DNA from: SXXH01 sp041165735
Lineage (GTDB): Bacteria > Planctomycetota > UBA1135 > GCA-002686595
Direction of reading: 5' to 3'
DNA: 64,000 nucleotides
NCBI GenBank assembly: GCA_046341775.1
Contig: JBKDQQ010000211.1
Location: 1 to 64,000, forward strand
The notes under the pieces: generated by a model
Database searches by the model: none
Told to the model about the DNA's origin: nothing
The model's input: only the letters and a program-made list of their open reading frames with translations
Shown: in pieces, positions 1 through 8,554 of the stretch
Position numbering within the stretch: position 1 is the first letter of the stretch
Layout of the letters: every line of letters starts with the position of its first letter
Program-made: the position numbers and the translations under genes

Positions 1-2474
1 CCGTCGCCGGACGGCGCGCTCCACGACAACGGACCGGCGGCGCTCGAGCGCCACGGCGTGGCGGTTGGTCGCGTGCGCTCGCACAAGTACGCAGCGGGAG
101 GCGTGGCTTCGGAACTGCTGAACCAGGCCATGGCGGGCGCCAGTTCCTCGAGCAGCCGCGCGCCCAGCAGGAAGTCCGCGCCGTGGTGCGGCCACACCAG
201 CAAGTCCACGGGCCGCGGGGCGCGGCGTTCCAACCACGCCTCGAGCCCTTCGGCCTCGGCGTCGCCGCAGACGACGACTTCGCGCCCCGCGTGGTTGGCG
301 ACGAAGGTGCGCGAGCCTTCGTTGCCATCGCGCTCGAGTCCGCGCTCCAAGCGCAGTTCGAGGCCGGTGCGCGCATCGTGGTGCAGCACTTGGGCCCCGG
401 TGGAGCAATCGACCAGTCGCGCGCCCCGTGGCAGGGCAGCGCGCAAGGCCGCGTTCGTCGCACCGGCGTGCAAGACCGGTGCGCGGTGCGCGGCGAGCCA
501 GATCAACGCTCCCATGTGGTCCGTGTCCTCGTGCGTGGCGCACAAGGCGAGGTGCGCGTCGTCGAACCAGGCGAGCGTGGGGGCGAGGGCCTCGCGCGCC
601 ACATCCGCGCGGTCGCGCGAGCCCGCATCCACGATCCAGGTCGGACTGCCGGGCGCGCGCACGATGAGCGCGCTGCCATGGCCCACCGCCAGTTGGTGCA
701 CCTCCAGGCGCGCGGGGCGGGCGCTCCATGGCAGGCACAACGCCGCCCAAAGGAGGCACGCACCGCGGCCGGCGCAGTGGCGCCAAGCCGGTCGCGTGGA
801 GCGCAGGAAGGCGAACGACAAGACGACGGCCAGGAGCACCAGCCACCACGGCCGTGCGGGCAACGCGCTCGGCGATCCGGGCAATTCGTCGGCGATGCGC
901 AAGATGTCGACGAGCGCGCGCGCGGACCACGCCAAGGGCGCCTCCGGCAGGCCTGGCGCGAGGATCCACGCCCAACCGTAGACGAGCAACACCAGCATCG
1001 GTACGAACACCGCGGGCGTCGCGACGATGCCGATCGGCGCCCATTCGTGTTGCAGGTCCCACAAGAAGGGCAGTGTCGCGCCGGTCGCCGCGAGGGACGC
1101 GCCGAGGGCCGTGGCGCAAGCCTTGCCGACGCGCACGCGGATCGCGTCGAGGAACGCGCGCCAAGGGGACTGCAGTTGCCGCAGGCGATCGGGCTCGTGG
1201 CGCAAGAAGGGCAGGAACGCGAGGCTCGCCGCGCGCGTGCCGAGCACCAACCCCAGCGTGGCGCCGAAGGACAGTTGCACCGACAGGGACAGCGGCGCCG
1301 CGGGCCGCAACGCCAGTTCGAGGCACAAGGCGAGCCACCACGACGCGAGCGCATCTTGAGCCAACGGGAGGCGCGCGTGCGTGCCCGCCACGAGCGCCGG
1401 GCGCGAGCACTTCAAGCGCGCGGCCACGAGCCCGAAGGCGAAGCACGCCGTGGCGCGCACGATGGGAGCGCCACCGCCGACGATGGCCGTGAAGACGAGC
1501 AGCAACGCCAGCGCCAGAGGCTCGGCCGGCGGCCGCCAACGCATGCAAAAGCCGAGGACGAAGCACGCCATTCGTGCCAGCGGCAGCACGCACAACGCGG
1601 CGAGCAACGCCACCTGCAGGCCCGAGACCGCGAGCACGTGGTAGGTGCCGGTGCGCACGTACAGATCGCCGCGGCCGGCGGGCAGGCGCTGCACATCGCC
1701 GACGAGCAAGGCCGCCACGAGCCCGCGCGCCTCGGGATCGCGCAGTTCGTCGCAACGGGCCAGGATGCGCGCGCGCAGCTTGGCGGCGGTCGCGCGCAGG
1801 TCCGCCACGACCGGCGTCGTGTCGCGCGCGAGGCGCAGCACATCCCCGGGCGGGCAAGGCGCGCGGGTGCGCGCGCCGCGGCGTTCGCGCGGCCCCGGCA
1901 CGAGCCCGCGCGCGAATCGCGTCTCCTCGGGCGGCGAGAGGAAGGCCACCCAGTCGCCATCGGCGAGATGGCCGCGCGGCACGCTCCAGGCGATCCCGCC
2001 CACATGGGCGAGGTCGCAGCCCGGTTGCGCCAGCGGATCGACGGTCGGCCCGGGGTGCCAACGCCCGACGATGGGGGCCGTCGGGCCGCTCGGGCGTCCC
2101 GCGTCGATCGGGGCGCGGATGCCGGGGCGGAACGCGTGTTCGGCGGCGACGCGACTGGCGGCGAAGGACGCCAAGGCCGCCAGCAGGCACGCAAGCGTCG
2201 TCCAGCGCGCCGCGCGGCCCGCAACGGGCGACCGCAGCAAGCCAATCAACAGCAGCGCGAACCCCAGACTGCGCCACGCGAGGTCCCAGGGCAGGGTGTG
2301 GTCCCAACCCAGGAAGTGGTCCGAACCCAGGATGTGGTCCGAACGCAGCGCGCGCCCCGTTCCCGGCGACCACCATGGCGCGCCTTCCGGCCGCCAGCGC
2401 AGCACCAGCGCGCCGACGAGGCCGCCCGCGAGCAGGGCGGACCCCAACCATGCGACCATCGTTCTACCGGGCAC
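1..2474 (-). CDS. comEC: ComEC/Rec2-type DNA-uptake channel protein, C-terminal end cut by window edge
   Basis: Inner-membrane channel that carries single-stranded DNA into the cytoplasm during natural transformation. The reading frame stays open to base 1, so about 824 residues are visible and the C-terminus is missing. The N-terminus is hydrophobic. Around residue 279 is HVLAVSGLQ, matching the ComEC-core signature HxLAVSGLH. A metallo-beta-lactamase-like domain follows: HEDTDHMG at residues 648-655 is in frame with the start, and a PHHG motif lies near residue 761. I chose GTG at 2474 because GGAAGGAAC lies at ideal Shine-Dalgarno spacing upstream; ATG at 2459 is the alternative. It diverges from coaD. 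Family assignment is firm; natural competence of this organism is inference. Confidence 0.9.
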   Translation of the reverse strand, partial: MPGRTMVAWLGSALLAGGLVGALVLRWRPEGAPWWSPGTGRALRSDHILGSDHFLGWDHTLPWDLAWRSLGFALLLIGLLRSPVAGRAARWTTLACLLAALASFAASRVAAEHAFRPGIRAPIDAGRPSGPTAPIVGRWHPGPTVDPLAQPGCDLAHVGGIAWSVPRGHLADGDWVAFLSPPEETRFARGLVPGPRERRGARTRAPCPPGDVLRLARDTTPVVADLRATAAKLRARILARCDELRDPEARGLVAALLVGDVQRLPAGRGDLYVRTGTYHVLAVSGLQVALLAALCVLPLARMACFVLGFCMRWRPPAEPLALALLLVFTAIVGGGAPIVRATACFAFGLVAARLKCSRPALVAGTHARLPLAQDALASWWLALCLELALRPAAPLSLSVQLSFGATLGLVLGTRAASLAFLPFLRHEPDRLRQLQSPWRAFLDAIRVRVGKACATALGASLAATGATLPFLWDLQHEWAPIGIVATPAVFVPMLVLLVYGWAWILAPGLPEAPLAWSARALVDILRIADELPGSPSALPARPWWLVLLAVVLSFAFLRSTRPAWRHCAGRGACLLWAALCLPWSARPARLEVHQLAVGHGSALIVRAPGSPTWIVDAGSRDRADVAREALAPTLAWFDDAHLALCATHEDTDHMGALIWLAAHRAPVLHAGATNAALRAALPRGARLVDCSTGAQVLHHDARTGLELRLERGLERDGNEGSRTFVANHAGREVVVCGDAEAEGLEAWLERRAPRPVDLLVWPHHGADFLLGARLLEELAPAMAWFSSSEATPPAAYLCERTRPTATPWRSSAAGPLSWSAPSGD
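2298..2351. repeat. Three tandem 18-bp units inside comEC
   Basis: Three consecutive 18-bp units, each starting GTGGTCC on the plus strand, with the first two nearly identical and the third diverged. They lie in frame in comEC and encode a DHxLGSDHFLGWDH-like periodic stretch after the first membrane segment. Being a multiple of three, gain or loss of a unit would not shift the frame. Confidence 0.8.
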
Positions 2475-2533
2475 GCGTGTTCCTTCCGACTAACTGACGC
2501 GCGCCGCGCCTCGCCCTGCAGCAGGCGGATCCG

Positions 2534-2539
2534 TAAGAT
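2534..2539 (+). promoter_or_regulatory. Putative -10 element for coaD
   Basis: TAAGAT fits the TAnnnT pattern seen before many first genes here. It lies 10 nt before the coaD ATG, which would give a 5' leader of only a few nucleotides. No clear -35 box is visible. Assignment is by pattern only. Confidence 0.4.
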
Positions 2540-2549
2540 CGGCGCCGCG

Positions 2550-3032
2550 ATGGCCTCCCACGCCTTCTTCGCCGGCAGCTTCGACCCCTTCACGCTGGGG
2601 CACCTCGACCTCGTGCGCCGTTCCTTGGCGCTGTTCGGGCGCGTCACCGTGGGCGTGGCGCACGATCCGGCCAAGCGCGGCCATTTCGAAGTGGCCGAAC
2701 GCATCGAGCTGGCTCGCGCGTCGGTCGCGGGGCTCGCCGGAGTCGCCGTGGTCGAAGTGACCGGCCTCGCCGTCGATGGCGCGCGTGTGTGCGGGGCGGA
2801 TGTGCTCGTGCGCGGCGTGCGCAGCGGCACCGACTTCGACTACGAGATCGCCATGGCGCGCACGAACCGCGATCTTTCCGGGCTCGACACCGTGCTGCTC
2901 GTGCCCGAGGGCGAGTACGCGCATGTCTCGAGCACGCTGGTGCGGCAGATCGCCGCGCGCGGCGGCGACGCGTCGCGTTTCGTGCCGCCGCCCGTGGCCG
3001 CGGCGCTCCTCCGCAAGCAAGAGAGACCATGA
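2550..3032 (+). CDS. coaD: Phosphopantetheine adenylyltransferase
   Basis: Fourth step of coenzyme A synthesis: transfers AMP from ATP to 4'-phosphopantetheine, giving dephospho-CoA. The product is 160 residues, the usual CoaD length. The N-terminal nucleotidyltransferase signature GSFDPFTLGH is present (the family has GSFDPxTxGH), and the C-terminal ATP-binding SSTLVR motif is near residue 130. The protein begins MASHAFFAGSFD, so the ATG at 2550 gives the expected N-terminus; in-frame extensions upstream run into the divergent comEC region. The stop overlaps the start of the RidA-family gene by 4 nt (ATGA), suggesting translational coupling. Cytoplasmic and normally essential. Confidence 0.96.
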   Translation: MASHAFFAGSFDPFTLGHLDLVRRSLALFGRVTVGVAHDPAKRGHFEVAERIELARASVAGLAGVAVVEVTGLAVDGARVCGADVLVRGVRSGTDFDYEIAMARTNRDLSGLDTVLLVPEGEYAHVSSTLVRQIAARGGDASRFVPPPVAAALLRKQERP

Positions 3033-3409
3033 AGCAGAAGATCAGCTCCTCCAACGCTCCCGCCGCCATCGGACCCTACAGCCAGGCGATCCTCGCCGGC
3101 GGCCTCGTGCATTGCTCCGGGCAGATCGCGCTCGATCCGCACAGCGGACAGTTCCTCCAAGGCGACGTGGCGGCGCAGACCGAGCGCGTGCTGCTGAACC
3201 TGGCCGCGGTGCTCCAGGCGGCGGGCAGCGATCTCTCCAAGGTCGTCAAGTGCAACGTGTACCTGACGACGATGGAGCACTTCGGGCCGATGAACGAGGT
3301 CTACGGGCGCCACTTCGCGGGCGACTGCCCGCCGGCGCGCGCGACGGTCGCGGTGGCCGGACTGCCGCGCGGCGCGCTGGTCGAGATCGACTGCGTCGCG
3401 CTGCCGTGA
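3029..3409 (+). CDS. ridA: RidA/YjgF-family enamine/imine deaminase
   Basis: RidA proteins hydrolyse reactive enamine/imine intermediates such as 2-aminoacrylate released by PLP enzymes. The 126-residue length is typical. Near the N-terminus is PAAIGPYSQAI, the family hallmark, and near the C-terminus is CPPARATVAVAGLPRGALVE, which carries the substrate-contacting arginine of active RidA members. The ATG overlaps the coaD stop, and the stop overlaps the GTG of the following glycosyltransferase, so the three form a tight operon. The assignment to the RidA subgroup rather than another YjgF clade is likely but not proven. Confidence 0.92.
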   Translation: MKQKISSSNAPAAIGPYSQAILAGGLVHCSGQIALDPHSGQFLQGDVAAQTERVLLNLAAVLQAAGSDLSKVVKCNVYLTTMEHFGPMNEVYGRHFAGDCPPARATVAVAGLPRGALVEIDCVALP

Positions 3410-5013
3410 GCGTCGCGCCCGCGCAGCCGCCGACGCAAGAGCCGTCGCGAGAATCGGCGCAGCGTCGGCGCGCGACGCGCGTCGCGTGGTTCGCCTTGGC
3501 GGCGATCCTCTTGTTGGCCGCATGGTTGCGCCTCGACGACCTGGGCGCCTTCCGCAACGGTCCCGACGATGGTTCGTACCTGCACTCGGCGCGCATCCAC
3601 CAGCTCGAGCGCGGACTCGACCTGTGGAACTGGCCGGCGCAGGACTGGGCGTGGATCAAGGAGCTCTTCGCCAACTACGGCGACGAGATCAACACCTACC
3701 AGCACAGCTACCTGCACCAATGGACGACGCGCGTCCTGTGGCGCGCGGGGTTCGGCGCGATCGAGTCGCTGCGCCTGTCGAGCGTCCTGACCTCGCTCGT
3801 CGGCGCGTGGTTCGCGTGGATGCTCGCGCGGCGCTTGTGGCCGGCACGCGAGTGGTTGGCGCTGCTGGCGACAGCGCTGGTCGCGCTGCATCCCGTGCTG
3901 GTGTTCTACGGACGCACGGGATGGGGGCAGGCGGGGTTCACGGCCTTCTACCTCGGCTTCCTCGCCGTCGCCTGGCGCCTGGTCGGCGATCCGCGGCCGA
4001 TCTCGCGCGGCTGTGCCGCGTGGTCGGGGCTCGCGTTGGCGGCGACCTCGCTGCTGGCGTTCGGCTGGCAGGAGAACGTCGCGCCGTGGATCGTGGCCTC
4101 TTCGCTCGTCGTGCTCGGCATGCGTTGCTGCGCGCCGGCCCAGGACGACGCGCCGGGCGTCGCGCGCCGCTTGCTGTCGCGGCGCACGATCGCCTACGTG
4201 CTGGGCTGCGTGCCGGTGGGAGCCGCGACCTTGTCGTTGTTCCTGTGGTCGCCCTTCGCGCAGAAGTACTGGTTCGATCCGGCGGGTCGCGCGCAACTGC
4301 CGTGGGCCGAGCTCAAGGAGAAGACGCTCGCGGACTTGTTCGTCGAACAACGCGCGCTGTCCCTGCTCGGCTGGATCGTGCTGGGCGCGGCGCTCCTCGG
4401 CGCGATCGCCTCTTGGCGCGAGTCGCGGCGCGCGTGCGCGTGGCTCATGGCGACGGCGATCGTCGGTTGCGCGACCTTGTTCGCGTTGTTCGGCGACGCG
4501 TGGTTGCTGCGCGCGTACTTGCCGGTGTTCGCCATCGCCTGCCTGCTCGCCGCGCGTGGGGCGCTGTCGCTGCCGCGCGGACTCGCGCCGGTCGCCGCCA
4601 CCTTGCTCGCCGGTTGGTGCCTGCTCTCGACGTGGACCAGCCTGCGCGGCGGGCTCGACGACCGCTTCTTCCTGCGCACGCTGTACCAGCGCGCCTCGGA
4701 GCCGAACAAGGACCAGCGGCACGTGGACGACGCGATGTACGCGCTGCTCGTCGAACGCCGCCGGGAGGGCGAGGCGGTCGGATCGGCCTTCGACAAGGTG
4801 CCCATCTTCCGGCTGCTCGACCTTGGCGTGCGCGCCGGCGAGATCGCTCCTTCCGGCGACATGCCGCGCGAGGCCGCGCCGGCGTGGATCGTGGGGGTCG
4901 CGTCGTTGATGAAGGCGCGGCGCTGCCTCGTCGAGGATGGCGGCCCGTATGAACTGGTCGTGCTCGACGGGGTCGGGCGCCACGGCCTGTACCGGCTGGC
5001 GCCGGCGCGCTGA
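3406..5013 (+). CDS. Multi-pass membrane glycosyltransferase, ArnT/PMT-like (GT-C fold)
   Basis: A 535-residue integral membrane protein resembling GT39/GT83-type enzymes that use polyprenyl-phosphate sugars. A short charged N-terminus is followed by a first membrane helix (FALAAILLLAAWLR) and then, in the first external loop, acidic residues (RLDD, GPDDGSYLHSARI) like the conserved Asp-containing loop of these enzymes. About ten further hydrophobic segments follow, and the last ~130 residues are soluble. GTG at 3406 overlaps the ridA stop (GTGA), and sequence upstream of it belongs to ridA. Sugar donor and acceptor cannot be told. Being coupled to coaD and ridA looks like operon packing, not shared pathway. 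Confidence 0.75.
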   Translation: MSVAPAQPPTQEPSRESAQRRRATRVAWFALAAILLLAAWLRLDDLGAFRNGPDDGSYLHSARIHQLERGLDLWNWPAQDWAWIKELFANYGDEINTYQHSYLHQWTTRVLWRAGFGAIESLRLSSVLTSLVGAWFAWMLARRLWPAREWLALLATALVALHPVLVFYGRTGWGQAGFTAFYLGFLAVAWRLVGDPRPISRGCAAWSGLALAATSLLAFGWQENVAPWIVASSLVVLGMRCCAPAQDDAPGVARRLLSRRTIAYVLGCVPVGAATLSLFLWSPFAQKYWFDPAGRAQLPWAELKEKTLADLFVEQRALSLLGWIVLGAALLGAIASWRESRRACAWLMATAIVGCATLFALFGDAWLLRAYLPVFAIACLLAARGALSLPRGLAPVAATLLAGWCLLSTWTSLRGGLDDRFFLRTLYQRASEPNKDQRHVDDAMYALLVERRREGEAVGSAFDKVPIFRLLDLGVRAGEIAPSGDMPREAAPAWIVGVASLMKARRCLVEDGGPYELVVLDGVGRHGLYRLAPAR

Positions 5014-5074
5014 TCCCCGCGCGGCGCGCGGGATGCGGGCATCGCGCAGGATGCGGTCATCGCATCGCCGCTGC

Positions 5075-5080
5075 TAGGAT
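5075..5080 (+). promoter_or_regulatory. Putative -10 element, leaderless arrangement
   Basis: TAGGAT preceded by GC. Exactly 7 nt separate it from ATG 5088, so initiation at the usual distance would start the mRNA at or next to the start codon. The AGGA inside it could also act as a Shine-Dalgarno if transcription begins further upstream; the two readings exclude each other. Confidence 0.45.
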
Positions 5081-5087
5081 GGCGTGC

Positions 5088-6872
5088 ATGCGTCGCGCCC
5101 CGCTCTGCGCCCTGCTGCTCCTCGCTGCCTGCGGCAAGCTCGATCCGCCGCGCGTGGCGCGCGTCGAGCTGCACCGTCCCGACGAGCGCATCGACGCCAA
5201 GGAGGATGTGCGCCGCTCGCGCGCCGAGGAGTCGCGCATCGCCGCGCTGGCCTTCGACGCGTGGAGCGTGCCGGCGGGATCGGAACGCGCGGTGCGCCCT
5301 CCCGCGACGCACTCCGGCAAGTTGCGACTGCAACTGGGCGTGGACGCCAAGGACGCGCGATCCCTGCCGCCGGAGACGAAGGTGCGCCTCGGCTTGCGCC
5401 ACGGCGGAGAGGAAGCGTCGAGCGTGGCGAGCATCGCCGAATGGGCCGGGAGCTTCGGCGAGATCGTGCTGCAGTTGCCGCGCGGCCTCGACGAGCTCGT
5501 GCTGTGGACGAAGATCGAAGGCTCGTCGCCGGCCGAGGCGGCCTTGGTGCGCGGCCTGTTCGAGATCCCGCTCGAATGGCGCGACCGTCCCGCGCCATCC
5601 GCGGGCGCGCCGAACATCCTGATCTTGTCGATCGACACGCTGCGGGCCGATCGGCTCGGTTGCTACGGCTACGAGCGCGGCACGACGCCCAACCTCGATC
5701 GGTTGGCCGCGCAAGGCGTGCTGTTCGAGCGCGCCTACAGCAGCGCGCCTTGGACCTTGCCGTCGTACGCTTCGCTGTTCACGGCGCTCCTCCCGGCCGA
5801 CCATCGCGCGGGCGTCGTGACCGAGCGCGAGGACCGCTTCGGCACCGACGAAGTCGCGCCGAAGAAGACGACCGAGCTCTTGCGCCCGGACGCGCGCACG
5901 CTGGCCGAGGCGGCGCGCGAGGCGGGTTGGTGGACGGCGGGGTTCTACTGCAATCCCTACATCGGCGCGGGTGCAGGCGTGGATCGCGGCTTCGACCGGT
6001 GGGAGCGCTACCAGCACGGCGCGAAGAGCGGCGTCGACCGCGCGCAAGCGTGGATCGCCGCGCACGACTCGCGGCCGTGGATGGTGTTCCTGCACCTGAT
6101 CGATCCGCACATGCCCTACGCGCCCCCCGCGCCGTGGGACCGGCGCTTCGCCGGCGTGTCGGTGGACGAGCTGCCGGACTGGCCGCCGACCTTGACAGGG
6201 TTGCGGGCCGGGTCGGACGCGGCCATGCGCAAGTTGTGCTCGGACTTGTACGACGGCGAGGTGGCCTACGCGGACGCGGAACTCGGCCGCCTGCTCGACG
6301 GCCTGCGCGCGTCAGGAGAACTTGACAACACCATCGTCGTGCTGCACTCCGACCACGGCGAGGAGTTCTGGGAGCACGGTGGCTGCGACCACGGCCACGC
6401 CATGCACGAGGAGCTGCTGCGCGTGCCGTTCGTCCTTTCGTGGCCGGGGCGCGTGGAGCCGCGGCGGGTCGGCACGCGCGTGCGCACGCTCGACCTGTAC
6501 CCCACGCTGGCGGAACTGCTCTCCCTGCCAGGGCCGCACCCGCTCGCCGCCGGAACGAGCCTCGTGCCGCTGCTCGCGGCCGACGGGGAGGACCGCGAGG
6601 TCGTGGGCGAGGCCATCCTGTGGGGCGAGCGCGAGCACAAGGCGCTCCTCGCCGGGCCTCTCAAGTACGTGGCCACCGGCTCGGGCGGCCTGGCCTTCGA
6701 GCTGCGCGCCACCGGCCTCGAGCCGCTGGATCCGTCCCGCGGAGCCGCGCTGCGGCAGTCCCTGCTCGAGCGCCACCGCCGCACGCAGGCCGCCGAACGT
6801 CCGCGCGGGGTCCTGCGGCTCGACGAGGCCTCCAGGAACGAGCTCTCCCGCATCGGCTACGCCGGCGACTAG
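5088..6872 (+). CDS. Sulfatase-fold lipoprotein with Thr at the nucleophile position
   Basis: A 594-residue alkaline-phosphatase-superfamily enzyme with a lipoprotein signal (LLLLAACG). After a ~170-residue N-terminal region, the sulfatase domain begins with NILILSIDTLRADRLGCYG near residue 176, which carries the metal-binding Asp. HSDHGEEFWEHG near residue 420 supplies further metal ligands. At the catalytic position the sequence is WTLPSYASL (about residues 222-230). The canonical C/S-x-P-x-R formylglycine motif is therefore replaced: Thr at the Cys/Ser site and Tyr at the Arg. That resembles phosphoglycerol or phosphoethanolamine transferases and phosphodiesterases more than formylglycine sulfatases. 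ATG at 5088 is preferred over 5079 because of both the -10 and the AGGA spacing. The substrate is unknown. Confidence 0.82.
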   Translation: MRRAPLCALLLLAACGKLDPPRVARVELHRPDERIDAKEDVRRSRAEESRIAALAFDAWSVPAGSERAVRPPATHSGKLRLQLGVDAKDARSLPPETKVRLGLRHGGEEASSVASIAEWAGSFGEIVLQLPRGLDELVLWTKIEGSSPAEAALVRGLFEIPLEWRDRPAPSAGAPNILILSIDTLRADRLGCYGYERGTTPNLDRLAAQGVLFERAYSSAPWTLPSYASLFTALLPADHRAGVVTEREDRFGTDEVAPKKTTELLRPDARTLAEAAREAGWWTAGFYCNPYIGAGAGVDRGFDRWERYQHGAKSGVDRAQAWIAAHDSRPWMVFLHLIDPHMPYAPPAPWDRRFAGVSVDELPDWPPTLTGLRAGSDAAMRKLCSDLYDGEVAYADAELGRLLDGLRASGELDNTIVVLHSDHGEEFWEHGGCDHGHAMHEELLRVPFVLSWPGRVEPRRVGTRVRTLDLYPTLAELLSLPGPHPLAAGTSLVPLLAADGEDREVVGEAILWGEREHKALLAGPLKYVATGSGGLAFELRATGLEPLDPSRGAALRQSLLERHRRTQAAERPRGVLRLDEASRNELSRIGYAGD

Positions 6873-6873
6873 C

Positions 6874-6879
6874 TAGAAT
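6874..6879 (+). promoter_or_regulatory. Putative -10 element for ychF
   Basis: TAGAAT preceded by GC, just after the sulfatase-like gene's stop. The distance to the ychF ATG leaves a leader of about 45 nt. That leader contains GGGGAGGAAC, a purine-rich stretch that may serve as ribosome-binding sequence though it sits somewhat far from the ATG. Confidence 0.45.
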
Positions 6880-6930
6880 CTCCGCCCCCGTTCGCCGCCT
6901 CGGCCCGGGGAGGAACACTCGGAGCGCATC

Positions 6931-8025
6931 ATGGGACTCGCCTGCGGAATCGTCGGCCTGCCGAACGTCGGCAAGAGCACCATCTTCAACGCCATCACGG
7001 CCGCCGGCGCGGAGAGCGCCAACTACCCGTTCTGCACCATCGAGCCCAACGTCGGCGTGGTCGACGTGCCCGACGAACGCCTCGAGACCATCCACAAGCA
7101 CATCAAGACCGACCGCATCGTGCCGGCGAGCGTGAAGATCGTCGACATCGCCGGCCTGGTCGCCGGCGCGTCGCAGGGCGAGGGCCTCGGCAACAAGTTC
7201 CTCGGCAACATCAAGGAGTGCGACGCGATCCTGCACGTGGTGCGTTGCTTCAAGAAGGGCGACATCATCCACGTCTCGGGCAGCGTCGATCCCAAGCGCG
7301 ACATCGAGATCATCGAACTCGAGTTGCAGTTGGCCGACCTCGACACGGTCTCCAAGGCGGTCGAGCGCGTGGCGAAGAAGGCCAAGGCCCAGGACAAGGA
7401 GGCCATGGCCCAGAAGGTGGTCTACGAGAAGGCCAAGGACGCCCTCGAACGCGGCGTCTCGCTGCGCACGTTGCCGTGGACGCCGGCGGAGGCGGAAGCC
7501 CTCGCGCCGCTGTTCCTGATCACCATCAAGCCCGTCTTGTACGTGGCGAACGTGTCCGACGACGACATGGAAGGGGCGAGCCCCGAAGCGCAGGTCGTGC
7601 GCGCGCACGCCGAGGCGACCGGCGCGCAGATGCTGCCGATCTGCGGCGACATCGAAGGCGAGTTGATGCGCATGCCGCCCGAGGATCGCGGCGCGTTCCT
7701 CGCGGAACTGGGCATGAAGGAGCCCGGCCTCGCGCGCCTGATCCGAACGGCGTACAAGCTGCTCGGCCTGCAGACCTTCTTCACCGCCGGCCAGATCGAG
7801 ATCCGCGCGTGGACGATCAAGAAGGGCGACACCGGTCCGGTGGCGGCCGGGAAGATCCACACGGACTTCGAGAAGGGCTACATCCGCGCCGAGGTCTACT
7901 CGGTCTCGGACCTCGTGGCCCACGGCAGCGAGGCCGCGATCAAGGCCGCCGGCAAGATGCGCGTCGAGGGTCGCGAGTACGTCATGCGCGAGGACGACAT
8001 CGCGCACTTCCTCATCTCCAAGTAG
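6931..8025 (+). CDS. ychF: YchF/OLA1-family ATPase
   Basis: Universally conserved Obg-related P-loop NTPase that binds ribosomes and, unlike most relatives, prefers ATP. The product is 364 residues, the normal length. The P-loop GLPNVGKST begins at residue 9. The G3 motif is DIAGLVAGAS, and the base-recognition position is ANVSDDD instead of NKxD, as expected for an ATP-preferring YchF. The C-terminal TGS-type domain contains FFTAGQIEIRAWTI and ends with the typical REYVMREDDIAHFLISK-like tail. Translation from ATG 6931 gives the canonical MGLACGIVGLPNVG start. It has its own promoter-like element and stands alone, convergent with the MORN-repeat gene. Confidence 0.97.
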   Translation: MGLACGIVGLPNVGKSTIFNAITAAGAESANYPFCTIEPNVGVVDVPDERLETIHKHIKTDRIVPASVKIVDIAGLVAGASQGEGLGNKFLGNIKECDAILHVVRCFKKGDIIHVSGSVDPKRDIEIIELELQLADLDTVSKAVERVAKKAKAQDKEAMAQKVVYEKAKDALERGVSLRTLPWTPAEAEALAPLFLITIKPVLYVANVSDDDMEGASPEAQVVRAHAEATGAQMLPICGDIEGELMRMPPEDRGAFLAELGMKEPGLARLIRTAYKLLGLQTFFTAGQIEIRAWTIKKGDTGPVAAGKIHTDFEKGYIRAEVYSVSDLVAHGSEAAIKAAGKMRVEGREYVMREDDIAHFLISK

Positions 8026-8046
8026 CCCCGTCGGCCGCGCGCGGGG
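8026..8046. terminator. Short GC-rich hairpin between convergent genes
   Basis: CCCCG at 8026-8030 can pair with CGGGG at 8042-8046 across an 11-nt GC-rich loop. It fills the 22-bp gap between the ychF stop and the stop of the opposing MORN-repeat gene. There is no U-tract, so Rho-independent activity is doubtful. Confidence 0.3.
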
Positions 8047-8047
8047 T

Positions 8048-8554
8048 TCAGGGGCTGCCCAGCCAGTCGTTGAAGCCCTTGATGCCGCCGATGCGCGCGC
8101 CCTCGCGCCACAACCCGGTGCGCGCGCGGTCGAGCCGGCCGTCGGCGTGCGCGTGCCACCACTCGCCGTCCTTGCGGCCGTCGACCCACGAACCGTGCGC
8201 GCGCAGGCGGCCGTTCGGCCAGGATTGGCGCGACGGGCCGTGGGGCACGCCCATGCGCCATGTGGAAGTCGCCAGTGCCTTGCCCTCGCGCGACCACTCG
8301 ACGAGCGCGCCGTGGCGCACGAGGCGCCCCGCGGCGCGCAGGAGTTCTTCGCTGCGCAGCAAGCGTCCAGCGTGCAAGTCGCGCGCGACGCGTCCGTCGT
8401 CGAGGTCGCGCTCCACGCACAGGAGCAGCCCGCCGATGCGTCGTTCGCGCGCGCCATCGGCCCCGAGGCGGATAGGCAGGCAACGCGCGACGAGCGATGC
8501 CAGCGTCGCCGCCATGCGCTGGCCGGCCGGCCCGAGGGGCGCCGCGGAGGTCAC
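8048..8554 (-). CDS. MORN-repeat (YwqK-like) protein
   Basis: A 168-residue protein whose C-terminal half carries MORN_2-type repeats: WRMGVPHGPSRQSWPNG, GSWVDGRKDGEWWHAHADG and a degenerate copy ending in GLWREG. These beta-hairpin repeats are common in bacterial YwqK-like proteins of mostly unknown function. It ends in IKGFNDWLGSP. GTG 8554 overlaps the stop of the TrpC-like gene (GTGA), so it is probably the last gene of the lysC-pabA-trpC-like unit. An internal ATG at 8515 is an alternative start. There is no signal peptide or membrane segment. Its link to amino-acid metabolism is only positional. Confidence 0.6.
   Translation of the reverse strand: MTSAAPLGPAGQRMAATLASLVARCLPIRLGADGARERRIGGLLLCVERDLDDGRVARDLHAGRLLRSEELLRAAGRLVRHGALVEWSREGKALATSTWRMGVPHGPSRQSWPNGRLRAHGSWVDGRKDGEWWHAHADGRLDRARTGLWREGARIGGIKGFNDWLGSP

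Noticed and set aside
183..2549. Long plus-strand frame running into coaD
   Set aside because: The part before 2550 is antisense to comEC, whose frame carries ComEC-core and metallo-beta-lactamase motifs. Only 2550-3032 is real.
7546..7575. NVSD instead of NKxD in YchF
   Set aside because: Departure from NKxD is the known feature that lets YchF prefer ATP; no anomaly.
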